Assembly (NCBI GenBank): GCA_947462105.1
Contig: CANHNJ010000002.1
Span: forward strand, 1 to 64,000
Direction of reading: 5' to 3'
From: Alphaproteobacteria bacterium
GTDB taxonomy: Bacteria > Pseudomonadota > Alphaproteobacteria > Micropepsales > Micropepsaceae
DNA length: 64,000 nt
Shown: positions 55,423-64,000 of the stretch, piece by piece
Numbering within the stretch: the first letter of the stretch is position 1
Layout: the number at the start of each line of letters is the position of its first letter
The notes under the pieces: model-generated
Database searches by the model: none
Seen by the model: the letters and a program-made list of their open reading frames with translations, nothing else
Told to the model about the DNA's origin: nothing
Position numbers and translations under genes: made by a program

Positions 55423-56301
55423 CTACTTTCCGTTCAGCAGGTCGACCAGGGTGGTGCCGAGTGCTGCCGGATTGGGCGACACGCGGATACCCGCCGCCTT
55501 CATGGCTTCGATCTTGGAGGCGGCATCGCCCTTGCCGCCGGAGATGATGGCGCCGGCATGGCCCATGCGGCGGCCCGGAGGCGCGGTGACGCCGGCGATG
55601 AAGCCGACCATCGGCTTCTTTATCTTGGAGCGGCGCACGAAGTCGGCGGCGTCTTCCTCGGCGCTGCCGCCGATTTCGCCGATCATGATGATCGACTGGG
55701 TTTCCGGATCGGCCAACAGCATCTCCAGCACTTCGAGATGCTCGGTGCCCTTGACCGGATCGCCGCCGATACCGATGCATGTGGTCTGGCCCAGGCCCGC
55801 CGCAGTGGTCTGCGCCACCGCTTCATAGGTCAAGGTGCCGGAGCGCGAGACGATACCGACGCTGCCGCGGCGATGGATGTGGCCGGGCATGATGCCGATC
55901 TTGCACTCGCCGGGGGTAATGACGCCGGGGCAGTTGGGGCCGATCAGGCGCGACTTGGAACCGGAGAGAGCGCGCTTGACCTTGACCATATCCAGCACCG
56001 GGATGCCTTCGGTGATGCAGACGATCAGCGGGATCTCGGCGTCGATCGCTTCCAGGATGGCATCGGCGGCGAAAGGCGGCGGCACATAGATCGCGCTGGC
56101 GTCAGCGCCGACTTTCTCGCGCGCTTCGCGCACGGTGTCGAACACGGGCAGGCCCAGATGGGTGGTGCCGCCCTTGCCCGGCGTGGTGCCGCCGACCATC
56201 TTGGTGCCATAGGCGATGGCCTGCTCGGAATGGAAGGTGCCCTGGTTGCCGGTGAAGCCCTGGCAGATGACCTTGGTGTTCTTGTCGACGAGAATGGACA
56301 T
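55423..56301 (-). CDS. sucD: Succinyl-CoA ligase alpha subunit
   Basis: [55 protein letters not shown]. Confidence 0.97.
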   Translation of the reverse strand: MSILVDKNTKVICQGFTGNQGTFHSEQAIAYGTKMVGGTTPGKGGTTHLGLPVFDTVREAREKVGADASAIYVPPPFAADAILEAIDAEIPLIVCITEGIPVLDMVKVKRALSGSKSRLIGPNCPGVITPGECKIGIMPGHIHRRGSVGIVSRSGTLTYEAVAQTTAAGLGQTTCIGIGGDPVKGTEHLEVLEMLLADPETQSIIMIGEIGGSAEEDAADFVRRSKIKKPMVGFIAGVTAPPGRRMGHAGAIISGGKGDAASKIEAMKAAGIRVSPNPAALGTTLVDLLNGK

Positions 56302-56306
56302 CTTGC

Positions 56307-57470
<1,164 letters not shown>

Positions 57471-57607
57471 GGAGTTAGCCCCGGATAGAACGCTGCGGGT
57501 CGCGGCGCGGGCGCACCTTAATCGGGGCGGCGGTGCGGTGCAACAAGAGGCATGTCTCACCTCCCATGCACTCTCAATATGCGAGCGCGGCCAATAGAAT
57601 ATACGAA

Positions 57608-57633
57608 CGCCGCCGGGATCTCTCCCGGCGGCG
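57608..57633 (-). terminator. Putative terminator hairpin after the Asn-rich protein gene
   Basis: CGCCGCCGGGA-tctc-TCCCGGCGGCG. Confidence 0.65.
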
Positions 57634-57660
57634 CGCACAGCCCTTGGGGCTTGTTCTTAT

Positions 57661-59172
57661 CTAGTAGCGGTCGCCGACGCCGCCATAGCCGACGCCGCCT
57701 TCCGACGACGAGCTGGACGTGCCGCCCGTGGCGCCGATCACCGTGATGTTGGTGGTGCTGCCGGTATTGCTGGCATTGCCGCCGGTGGCGGAATTGTTGT
57801 TCGTGATCTTGTTCGACAGGTTGTTGATGGCCTCGGTCAGGGCAATGGCCGACGCTTCCGACGAATTGTAGTTGTTCGTCGTGTTGGTGTTCGTGTTGTT
57901 ATTGTTGTTGTTATTATTGTTATTGTTGTTGTTGTTGTTGTTATTGCTGCCGCCACCGCCGTTTCCGCCGCCGCCATTGCCACCCTTGTTGATGACGATG
58001 CTCTTGTTGATCTCGATGTTTTTCGAGATGTTGATGTTCTTCGACGCGTCGATGTTCTTGGAGGCGTCGATATACTTGTTGATCGTGATCGGCTTGTAGA
58101 TTTCGATGTTCTTGGACGCATCAATGTTCTTGGTGATGGTCACCGGCTTGTAGATATTGATGTTCTTCGACGCGTCGATGTTATTCGTCACCGAGACGTT
58201 CTTGTTGATCGTCACTGGCTTGTTGATGTTGATGTTCTTGGACGCATCAATGTTATTGGTGACATTCACATTCTTGTTGAACGTGACCGGCTTGTTGATG
58301 GTGATGTTCTTGGAATTGTCGATGTACTTGCGATTGTCGACATTGTTGTTGACCGTCAGGTTCTTGTTGAACGTGACTGGCTTGTTGATAGTGATATTCT
58401 TGGAATTGTCGACATTGTAGGTGTTGCCACCCTTGTCGCCGCCGTGGCCGCCATTACTGGACTGGGGCTTGTTGCCATACTCGCGCGAGCCGAAATCATT
58501 CTCGACCTTGCGGTTGAAGGTGATGGCGCGCTCGGCCTGGATGCGGCTGCCGCTTTCGGTATTGCCACCGGCATTGGGGGCGTTAAACGTCACCGGGCGT
58601 TGGGCGTTGATGCGGCTTTCGATGTTGGCGCCGCTGTTGACGCCCTGCGGGCGCTGCACGTTGAACTGGCGCTGCGGCGCGGCGGCGTTCTCGGTGTTGC
58701 TGAAGGTGCCGCTGTTCACCTGGCCGGGTGTGGTGACGTTAAGGTTGCTGCTGTTGGGGCGATAGGCATTGACGTTGCCACTGTTGACGTTGTCGCCGCC
58801 GCCGAAGTTGCGGTTGACGCCAGTGGGGCGCTGGACGTTGAGGTCCATGCCGCGCGAGCGGGCGCGGGAATTGGATTCGTCGTCGGTCTGGCCGCTGAAG
58901 GGGAGGGCGACGTTGATGCTCGAATTGCCGCCATTCGTGCGATTGCCGAAATTGCCCACCTGCGGTTCCGCCACCGGGCCCACGCTCTGCGGGCGCTGCA
59001 CCTGCGGCATCTGGCAATCCAGGCCGGCAAGCCCCGCGCCGGCGCGATTGTCGATCGGCTTACCCCAGGCTCCGGCATGGTTCGCGCCATCCGCCTGCGC
59101 TTCCAGCGGGATGAACGCCATCCCGGCCGTAGCAAGCGAAGAGGTCAAGAACATCAAGTGCTTGAGCGACAT
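57661..59172 (-). CDS. Secreted Asn-rich hexapeptide-repeat protein of unknown function (503 aa)
   Basis: Signal peptide MSLKHLMFLTSSLATAGMAFIPLEAQADG; 24 phased hexapeptides; Gly-rich linker; 17-Asn run; in-frame ATG at 59172. Confidence 0.85.
   Translation of the reverse strand: MSLKHLMFLTSSLATAGMAFIPLEAQADGANHAGAWGKPIDNRAGAGLAGLDCQMPQVQRPQSVGPVAEPQVGNFGNRTNGGNSSINVALPFSGQTDDESNSRARSRGMDLNVQRPTGVNRNFGGGDNVNSGNVNAYRPNSSNLNVTTPGQVNSGTFSNTENAAAPQRQFNVQRPQGVNSGANIESRINAQRPVTFNAPNAGGNTESGSRIQAERAITFNRKVENDFGSREYGNKPQSSNGGHGGDKGGNTYNVDNSKNITINKPVTFNKNLTVNNNVDNRKYIDNSKNITINKPVTFNKNVNVTNNIDASKNININKPVTINKNVSVTNNIDASKNINIYKPVTITKNIDASKNIEIYKPITINKYIDASKNIDASKNINISKNIEINKSIVINKGGNGGGGNGGGGSNNNNNNNNNNNNNNNNNTNTNTTNNYNSSEASAIALTEAINNLSNKITNNNSATGGNASNTGSTTNITVIGATGGTSSSSSEGGVGYGGVGDRY
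57895..57945 (-). repeat. 17-codon AAC/AAT (Asn) trinucleotide tract
   Basis: Plus strand gttgttattgttgttgttattattgttattgttgttgttgttgttgttatt, all Asn codons on minus strand. Confidence 0.95.
57982..58413 (-). repeat. 24 tandem hexapeptide units (18-nt period, 432 nt)
   Basis: VDNSKN ITINKP VTFNKN LTVNNN VDNRKY IDNSKN ITINKP VTFNKN VNVTNN IDASKN ININKP VTINKN VSVTNN IDASKN INIYKP VTITKN IDASKN IEIYKP ITINKY IDASKN IDASKN INISKN IEINKS IVINKG. Confidence 0.95.
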
Positions 59173-59566
59173 TATTCCGTACTCCTGTGTCATCTGGGGC
59201 ATGAATGACGAGAACGTCAGTTCATGAACCGTGCCACCGGGGCGGTGGCTGATGAGACAAGCGTCCCGTTCTGAAACAACATGCTCCAAAGGGGCGGGAC
59301 GAGAGTGTTGATGGGCACACCACCGGGGGGAACGAGTGGTGCGGCACAAGCAAAACACGGCATTACCCCAGCCCGTGCATACTTGTGCGCGCCCATATTC
59401 CACCAGGATGCATGAGAGCTGCATTAAGGAGTTGGGTTAACCAAAGGTATCAATTGGGACGGTTGCAGACCGTTCGTGGCACGCGCCCTGCTGAGTTCCC
59501 CTGCAAGAGGCCGCATTGCGTTCCGGAACGGAGCAGTGTGGCGCGGACAAAAGGAATTACGGGGCC

Positions 59567-60271
59567 ATGAAGCACAAGAATTCGCACTTGCTGGTGGGGT
59601 ATTGGAGCCGTCTGCGCAAGGGCCGCGATGTGCCCGACCAGACCGATATCGACCCGCGCGCCATCAAGCGCCTGCTCTCCTATACCTTCATCCTGGATTG
59701 CGAAAATCCGGGACGTCCCGTTTACCGCCTTGCGGGCACAGCCTTGTGCGAACGCTTCGGTTTTGAATTAAAGGGCACCGGCTTCCTGGCCCATTGGGAA
59801 GCGCAATCGGGCCTTTCGCTGTCCACGCTGCTGCGCCAGGCGCTGAAATTGCGCCAGCCGGTCTGCATTTCCTCCGTCGCCGCCACCGCCGACAGCGGCA
59901 TGGTCGAGCTGGAAACCATCCTGACCCCCGTATCCTTCAATGGCGGCGAGCCCACCCGATTCTTCGGCCTGGTGCAGATGCTGTCCGATCCCACGCCGCT
60001 GCTGGGCCGCGCCATCGCCTATGAAAGGCTGGTTTCGTCGGAACTGATCGAGGAAGGCGAGCCCCTGCCGCAATATGACCAGGACGAACCGCCGCCGCCG
60101 CCGCCGCCGCCGCAATATGGCCGCCATCCCAAGGCGCCCTATCTGCGCCTGGTGGTTTCGCAGGAAAGCCCGGCATTCCTCAATTTCGGCAGCGGTGACC
60201 TGCTGCAATCCATGTTCGATGCCGTGAAGAATTGGCGCGTCGCCGCCAATCCGGAGGACCGGACCGCCTAG
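59567..60271 (+). CDS. PAS domain protein (PAS_5-like) with polyproline segment
   Basis: YWSRLRKGRDVPDQTDIDPRAIKRLLSYTFILDCENPGRPVYRLAGTALCERFGFELKGTGFL; EPPPPPPPPQ near C-terminus. Confidence 0.78.
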   Translation: MKHKNSHLLVGYWSRLRKGRDVPDQTDIDPRAIKRLLSYTFILDCENPGRPVYRLAGTALCERFGFELKGTGFLAHWEAQSGLSLSTLLRQALKLRQPVCISSVAATADSGMVELETILTPVSFNGGEPTRFFGLVQMLSDPTPLLGRAIAYERLVSSELIEEGEPLPQYDQDEPPPPPPPPQYGRHPKAPYLRLVVSQESPAFLNFGSGDLLQSMFDAVKNWRVAANPEDRTA

Positions 60272-60292
60272 AGAGCCAAAGCGCGAATCCCG

Positions 60293-60658
60293 TTACGGAA
60301 CGGTGCGGGGCAGCGGGGGCGTCAGGCCGCCGGTCTGTTGCGCCTGCAGTGTGCCGGTCTGGGACCGGTCCACCGGGTCGTTGTGCAGGATGTCGTTCTC
60401 GATCCGCGCATCCCGGTTCTTCTGCTGCAGATGCGGAATCTCATAGGCCTGGATCTTGGAACGGAACGCGTCGAACGCTTCCAGGTCGGCGGGCTGGCGC
60501 TTGCTGCAACGCTCGAACGATAGCGTCATGGTTTCTTGGCACCACATGTCGAAGTTCATCACCGGAACATCATAGTTGCGGCGGGGCTGTGCGCTCGCGC
60601 CGCCGGCAGACACTAGCAGGGCGGCGGCGAACAGGGCGCGGGATGCCATCTGGCTCAT
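60293..60658 (-). CDS. Small secreted hypothetical protein
   Basis: Signal peptide ASRALFAAALLVSAGGASAQ; conserved function not recognised. Confidence 0.6.
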   Translation of the reverse strand: MSQMASRALFAAALLVSAGGASAQPRRNYDVPVMNFDMWCQETMTLSFERCSKRQPADLEAFDAFRSKIQAYEIPHLQQKNRDARIENDILHNDPVDRSQTGTLQAQQTGGLTPPLPRTVP

Positions 60659-60690
60659 ACCGTCAGCTTATGTCGAAGGTTGTCCAAAAG

Positions 60691-60716
60691 AAACAGGCGC
60701 CTTGCGGCGCCTGTTT
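60691..60716 (-). terminator. Intrinsic terminator downstream of OmpA-family gene
   Basis: AAACAGGCGCC-ttgc-GGCGCCTGTTT. Confidence 0.8.
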
Positions 60717-60740
60717 CCATGTCATGCGTGATGGTTGCGC

Positions 60741-61688
60741 TTACGGCGCCAGGGTGATGACCGAACGGCGGTTCTTTTCCTCGCGGACATTGTCGCCGGT
60801 CTGGACGGCCAGGTCGTTTTCGCCAACGCCGGTCGCGGTGATAGCCTGGCGGCGCGCACCCATGTTGACCAGGGCTTCGACCACCACATTGGCGCGGCGG
60901 ACCGACAAGGCCTGGTTATACGCGGCCGAACCGGACGTATCGGTATGGCCAACGATGTTGATGCGCGACTGGCCGCCGGAACGGGCGCTGTTGATGACGT
61001 TGGTCAGCACCGTCAGGTTTTCAGCCGTCAGCGTCCAGGAATCGAAGTCGAACAGGAGGGTGAAGTCGCTGGCCACGGGCGCGGCCACCGGCGCCTGGGT
61101 GACAGGTGCAGGCGGCGGCGCGGGGGGGGCCGGGGGCGGGGGCGGGGGGGCCGGACGCAGCGCTGCTTCCAGCGCGGGCAGCGACTGGTCGAGCTGGCTC
61201 TTGCAGGCGGCGGCATTGGCCGCACCGGCGGGCACCATCGAGAACAGGATCCAGCAATCATAGTCGGACTGGGCGCGGGCGGCCTGCTCGGCGAAGCGGG
61301 CCTTGCCGGCATTCACCGCCGCGACCAGGCGGACATAGACCGGCTTGATCGCCGCATCGGGGGCGGCTTCGGGTGCGGGTTCTTCGCCACCGGCGGCCAG
61401 GTCGGCCTTGGCGGTGAAGGCGCGCTGCAGCATCCCGCCGGGGGTGTCGCTGAAGATGTCGAACATGCTGAAGAAGCCGCCATCATCCGTGCTGGGAATG
61501 GCTTCGGCCTGGGCCGCCAGGTTGGAATAGGCCACGGCCAGGCCCTGGCTGAAGGGCGTGCCGGACAGCGCGACCGGCTCCGCCTCGCCATCGCCGAACA
61601 GGGTCGAACAGGCAGAAAGGCTGATGGCAGAGACACCCAGAAGAGCGAGCGCGGCCAGGCGCGACTTGGAATTTGCGGAAAAACGCAT
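60741..61688 (-). CDS. OmpA-family lipoprotein with Pro-rich linker
   Basis: Lipobox LSACSTL; APPPPPPPAPPAPPPAP linker; INIVGHTDTSGSAAYNQALSVRRANVVVEALV. Confidence 0.92.
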   Translation of the reverse strand: MRFSANSKSRLAALALLGVSAISLSACSTLFGDGEAEPVALSGTPFSQGLAVAYSNLAAQAEAIPSTDDGGFFSMFDIFSDTPGGMLQRAFTAKADLAAGGEEPAPEAAPDAAIKPVYVRLVAAVNAGKARFAEQAARAQSDYDCWILFSMVPAGAANAAACKSQLDQSLPALEAALRPAPPPPPPAPPAPPPAPVTQAPVAAPVASDFTLLFDFDSWTLTAENLTVLTNVINSARSGGQSRINIVGHTDTSGSAAYNQALSVRRANVVVEALVNMGARRQAITATGVGENDLAVQTGDNVREEKNRRSVITLAP

Positions 61689-62011
61689 GGAAAAAACCCC
61701 CGAAATGACAGCGCGGGCCAAGGGATTGCGCCCCGCCGCAGGAAAGACAGCGCACTCCTATAGCGCGGCCCCAAGGCCTGAAAAAGACCCCAGCGGCCCT
61801 GATGTGCCGGAATGGTATAGAGAAGCAGCGCCGCCACCCGCCTGGCCCGGCCCCGAAAACCGGCAAAACTGGCCCGATCAGCCCAATTCCTTGATGGCTT
61901 TGGCCCCGCAGTAACGTCCTGTTGACCCTGTTCCCGTACAAAGGCACCGGAAAGCCGCACTTTATAAGGGAGCCGCCCGCCTCAGGCCGGCGTCAAACGA
62001 CCGTCGCGCAC

Positions 62012-62659
62012 TTACCGCAGCGCAAGACCGGGCGGCGTGAAGCCGCCGCGATGACGCCGATACGCCAGGAAAAGGGCAATGGCAGCTTGCGCGCCCAGCA
62101 GTAGGGCGGCAGCGGTCCAGTCGGGTGTCCGCAGGCCGATGGCCGCCAGGCTCAGCAGCGTCGCCGGGGCAGCGAAGGCCAGGATCGCAGGCGCATCGCG
62201 CAGCAACAGCGCCAGCGTCAGGGTGGGAATGACGGCGAAGGCCACCAGCAACGGTGCCTGCGGTGCCAGCGTCAGGAAGGCGCCCAGGCCCCAGGCTGCA
62301 CCCAGATATAAGAGTATGGCGCGCAGGTCGGCAGCCGATCCGGCCATGTCCTTGAAGACCGCGACGGTGCGCAGGTGGCTGACCAGCACCGCACCGATGC
62401 CACCCAGCACCAGCAGACTCCAGAAGAAGGTGGGGGCAAGCTCGCCGCCACCCAGCAGGGCCGCCGCCACACCCATCATCAGCAAGGCGCCCGCGGCCGG
62501 GACGGCGCGCGACAGCAGGCCGGCGCGGCGCATCGCCATGCGGCTTTCTTCATGCAACTGGGGCAGGCGGCTTAGCGCCGCGTGGGGCAGCGGCGCGGTA
62601 ATCGGCGCCGGGGCCGGCACAAAATCGGTCGGTGCGGGTTTGAACTCGGGTAACGCCAT
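62012..62659 (-). CDS. Polytopic hypothetical membrane protein
   Basis: Multiple hydrophobic segments; start at MALPEFKP inferred. Confidence 0.65.
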   Translation of the reverse strand: MALPEFKPAPTDFVPAPAPITAPLPHAALSRLPQLHEESRMAMRRAGLLSRAVPAAGALLMMGVAAALLGGGELAPTFFWSLLVLGGIGAVLVSHLRTVAVFKDMAGSAADLRAILLYLGAAWGLGAFLTLAPQAPLLVAFAVIPTLTLALLLRDAPAILAFAAPATLLSLAAIGLRTPDWTAAALLLGAQAAIALFLAYRRHRGGFTPPGLALR

Positions 62660-62778
62660 GCTGCCACCCCCAAAATCACGGCCCAAAAAAGGCCCGACAA
62701 GCCTCGGCCCGGCGTGATTAATAATGTCTTAATGGGCACGGATACTATGATTCGCAGGGACCTGGACAGCGCACGGTC

Positions 62779-63372
62779 ATGACCATCGCACTGCCCGTAG
62801 AGGCTGCCACCATCACCGTCTTCGACATGGAATACACCGCCTGGGAGTGCTCCATGGCGCGCCATTGGCTGGAGCCGGGGCAGTACAAGGAAGTGGTGCA
62901 GATCGGGGCGGTGAAGCTGGATGGCCGCGACCTCTCCATCCTGGGCGAGTTCGATCTTCTGGTGCGGCCCCGCATCAACCCGGAATTGTCGCCCTATTTC
63001 CAGAACCTGACCGGCATCAGCAACGCGGATATCGCCCGGCGCGGCGTGGATTTCCTGGACGCCTATGCCCGCTTCGACGCCTTTGCGGGCGATGGCCCGA
63101 TCATGGCCTTTGGCCATGACGAATGGATCCTGGAAGAAAATTTGCGCCTTTACGGCATCACCGAATTTCGCGCCCTGCCGCGCTTCCAGGATCTGCGCAG
63201 CTGGTTCGCCGCCTGCAATGTCGATCCGCGCGGGATGATGTCGTGCGAGATCGGTCCCTCGCTGGGTCTCTCTTTCCAGGGCCGCGCCCACAATGCGCTA
63301 GATGATGCCCGCTCCATGGCGATGAGCATGGAAGAGATGGTCCGGCGCGGCGCGGTGCGTCCGGCGGCGTGA
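62779..63372 (+). CDS. DEDD-type 3'-5' exonuclease-like protein
   Basis: ITVFDMEYTAWECSMARHW, AVKLDGRDLSILGEFDLLVRPRINPELSPYFQNLTGISNADI, GRAHNALDDARSMA. Confidence 0.85.
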   Translation: MTIALPVEAATITVFDMEYTAWECSMARHWLEPGQYKEVVQIGAVKLDGRDLSILGEFDLLVRPRINPELSPYFQNLTGISNADIARRGVDFLDAYARFDAFAGDGPIMAFGHDEWILEENLRLYGITEFRALPRFQDLRSWFAACNVDPRGMMSCEIGPSLGLSFQGRAHNALDDARSMAMSMEEMVRRGAVRPAA

Positions 63373-63782
63373 TGTCTTCTGAAGCCGACACTCTCATCGC
63401 CTTGCTGCAGCTCGCCCCGCATCCCGAGGGCGGCCATTACCGCGAAACATTTAGGGACGGCGAAGGACGCGGTCATTCCAGCGCCATCCATTTCCTGCTC
63501 AAGGCGGGCGAAGTGTCGTGGTGGCACCGCATCGACGCCGCCGAGGTCTGGCACTTTCATCGTGGCGCGCCGATCGAACTGTCCATCGCGGAAAATTGCG
63601 TCGTGACAAAGCACTGGCTGGGCGCGGCGATGGAACAGGGTGAGCAGCCGCAGATTGTCGTGCCGCCCGGTGCCTGGCAGATGGCGAGAAGCCTGGGCGA
63701 TTACACGCTGGTGGGCTGCACGGTTGCACCGGGCTTCGAGTTTGCCACCTTTGAATTGGCGGCGCGCGATTTCGCGCCCTAA
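63372..63782 (+). CDS. Cupin DUF985-type protein
   Basis: LQLAPHPEGGHYRETFRD, AIHFLLKAGEVSWWHRIDAAEVWHFHRGAPIEL. Confidence 0.9.
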   Translation: MSSEADTLIALLQLAPHPEGGHYRETFRDGEGRGHSSAIHFLLKAGEVSWWHRIDAAEVWHFHRGAPIELSIAENCVVTKHWLGAAMEQGEQPQIVVPPGAWQMARSLGDYTLVGCTVAPGFEFATFELAARDFAP

Positions 63783-63839
63783 TTATATGGGCTTTTAGAC
63801 AAATCGTGTTTCCCGAAAATCTGCCTAAAATGGCGTGTC

Positions 63840-63857
63840 AACGGGTGCAAACCCGTT
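63840..63857. promoter_or_regulatory. Inverted repeat upstream of flp pilin gene
   Basis: AACGGGT-gcaa-ACCCGTT perfect 7-bp arms, 82 nt before the pilin ATG. Confidence 0.5.
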
Positions 63858-63938
63858 AATCGCGTCTGCATTCTTGCGTTCGATACCGCACCGTTTTTTG
63901 CTATCGCTGTCCTCACATTTCCAAGGGGACATTTCCAC

Positions 63939-64000
63939 ATGCGCAACATTCTGAATCGCTTCATCGCCGACGAGGATGGCGCCACCGCCATCGAGTATGG
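63939..64000 (+). CDS. Flp/Fap-type pilin, 5' part (runs off window)
   Basis: MRNILNRFIADEDGATAIEYG, typical Flp pilin prepilin N-terminus. Confidence 0.88.
   Translation, partial: MRNILNRFIADEDGATAIEY

Noticed and set aside
57872-58099. Plus-strand ORF with poly-Leu/Val (MFVVLVFVLLLLLLLLL...) as a membrane peptide
   Set aside because: Simply the complement of the AAC/AAT Asn tract; no convincing translation initiation context.
57982-58413. CRISPR-like or tandem-repeat array
   Set aside because: Repeats are 18-nt coding units without unique spacers; explained by the hexapeptide protein.
58444-59208. 254-aa plus-strand ORF antisense to the Asn-rich protein gene
   Set aside because: No signal peptide or recognisable domain on this strand; minus-strand frame has signal peptide and strict hexapeptide periodicity.
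59410-59450. CtrA-like site TTAAGGAGTTGGGTTAACC upstream of the PAS_5 gene
   Set aside because: Spacing between TTAA half-sites is 9 nt rather than the canonical 7; insufficient support.

Overview
The window is about 64 kb of GC-rich, densely coding bacterial chromosome. Gene content points to an alphaproteobacterium: GapR, FliX, DUF1036/DUF1244 next to pyk, an aa3-type oxidase subunit IV peptide, a three-gene pntAA/AB/B, and a Flp pilin. Most of it is housekeeping: zwf, pyk, glcDEF, pntAA-AB-B, gpsA, rplU-rpmA-obgE-proB-proA-nadD-rsfS-rlmH, and sucC-sucD-sucA-sucB. The less ordinary content is: (1) a secreted Asn-rich protein (57661-59172, minus strand) with 24 consecutive, perfectly phased hexapeptides followed by a Gly-rich linker and 17 consecutive Asn; (2) a double-hairpin G-rich dispersed repeat family, one copy of which sits in frame inside an N-formylglutamate amidohydrolase gene and another abuts the end of an IS3-type element; (3) a plus-strand cluster of GntR, MFS, RutA-like flavin monooxygenase, RutB-like amidohydrolase and TonB-dependent receptor, with a partial duplication of the monooxygenase 5' end; (4) three disrupted genes (truncated pdxA-like, frameshifted transglutaminase, sigma-54 response regulator with an in-frame amber codon before its Fis-type HTH). 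No CRISPR array, rRNA, or tRNA was recognised. All calls are from reading the sequence and the supplied ORF track; no database search was run.
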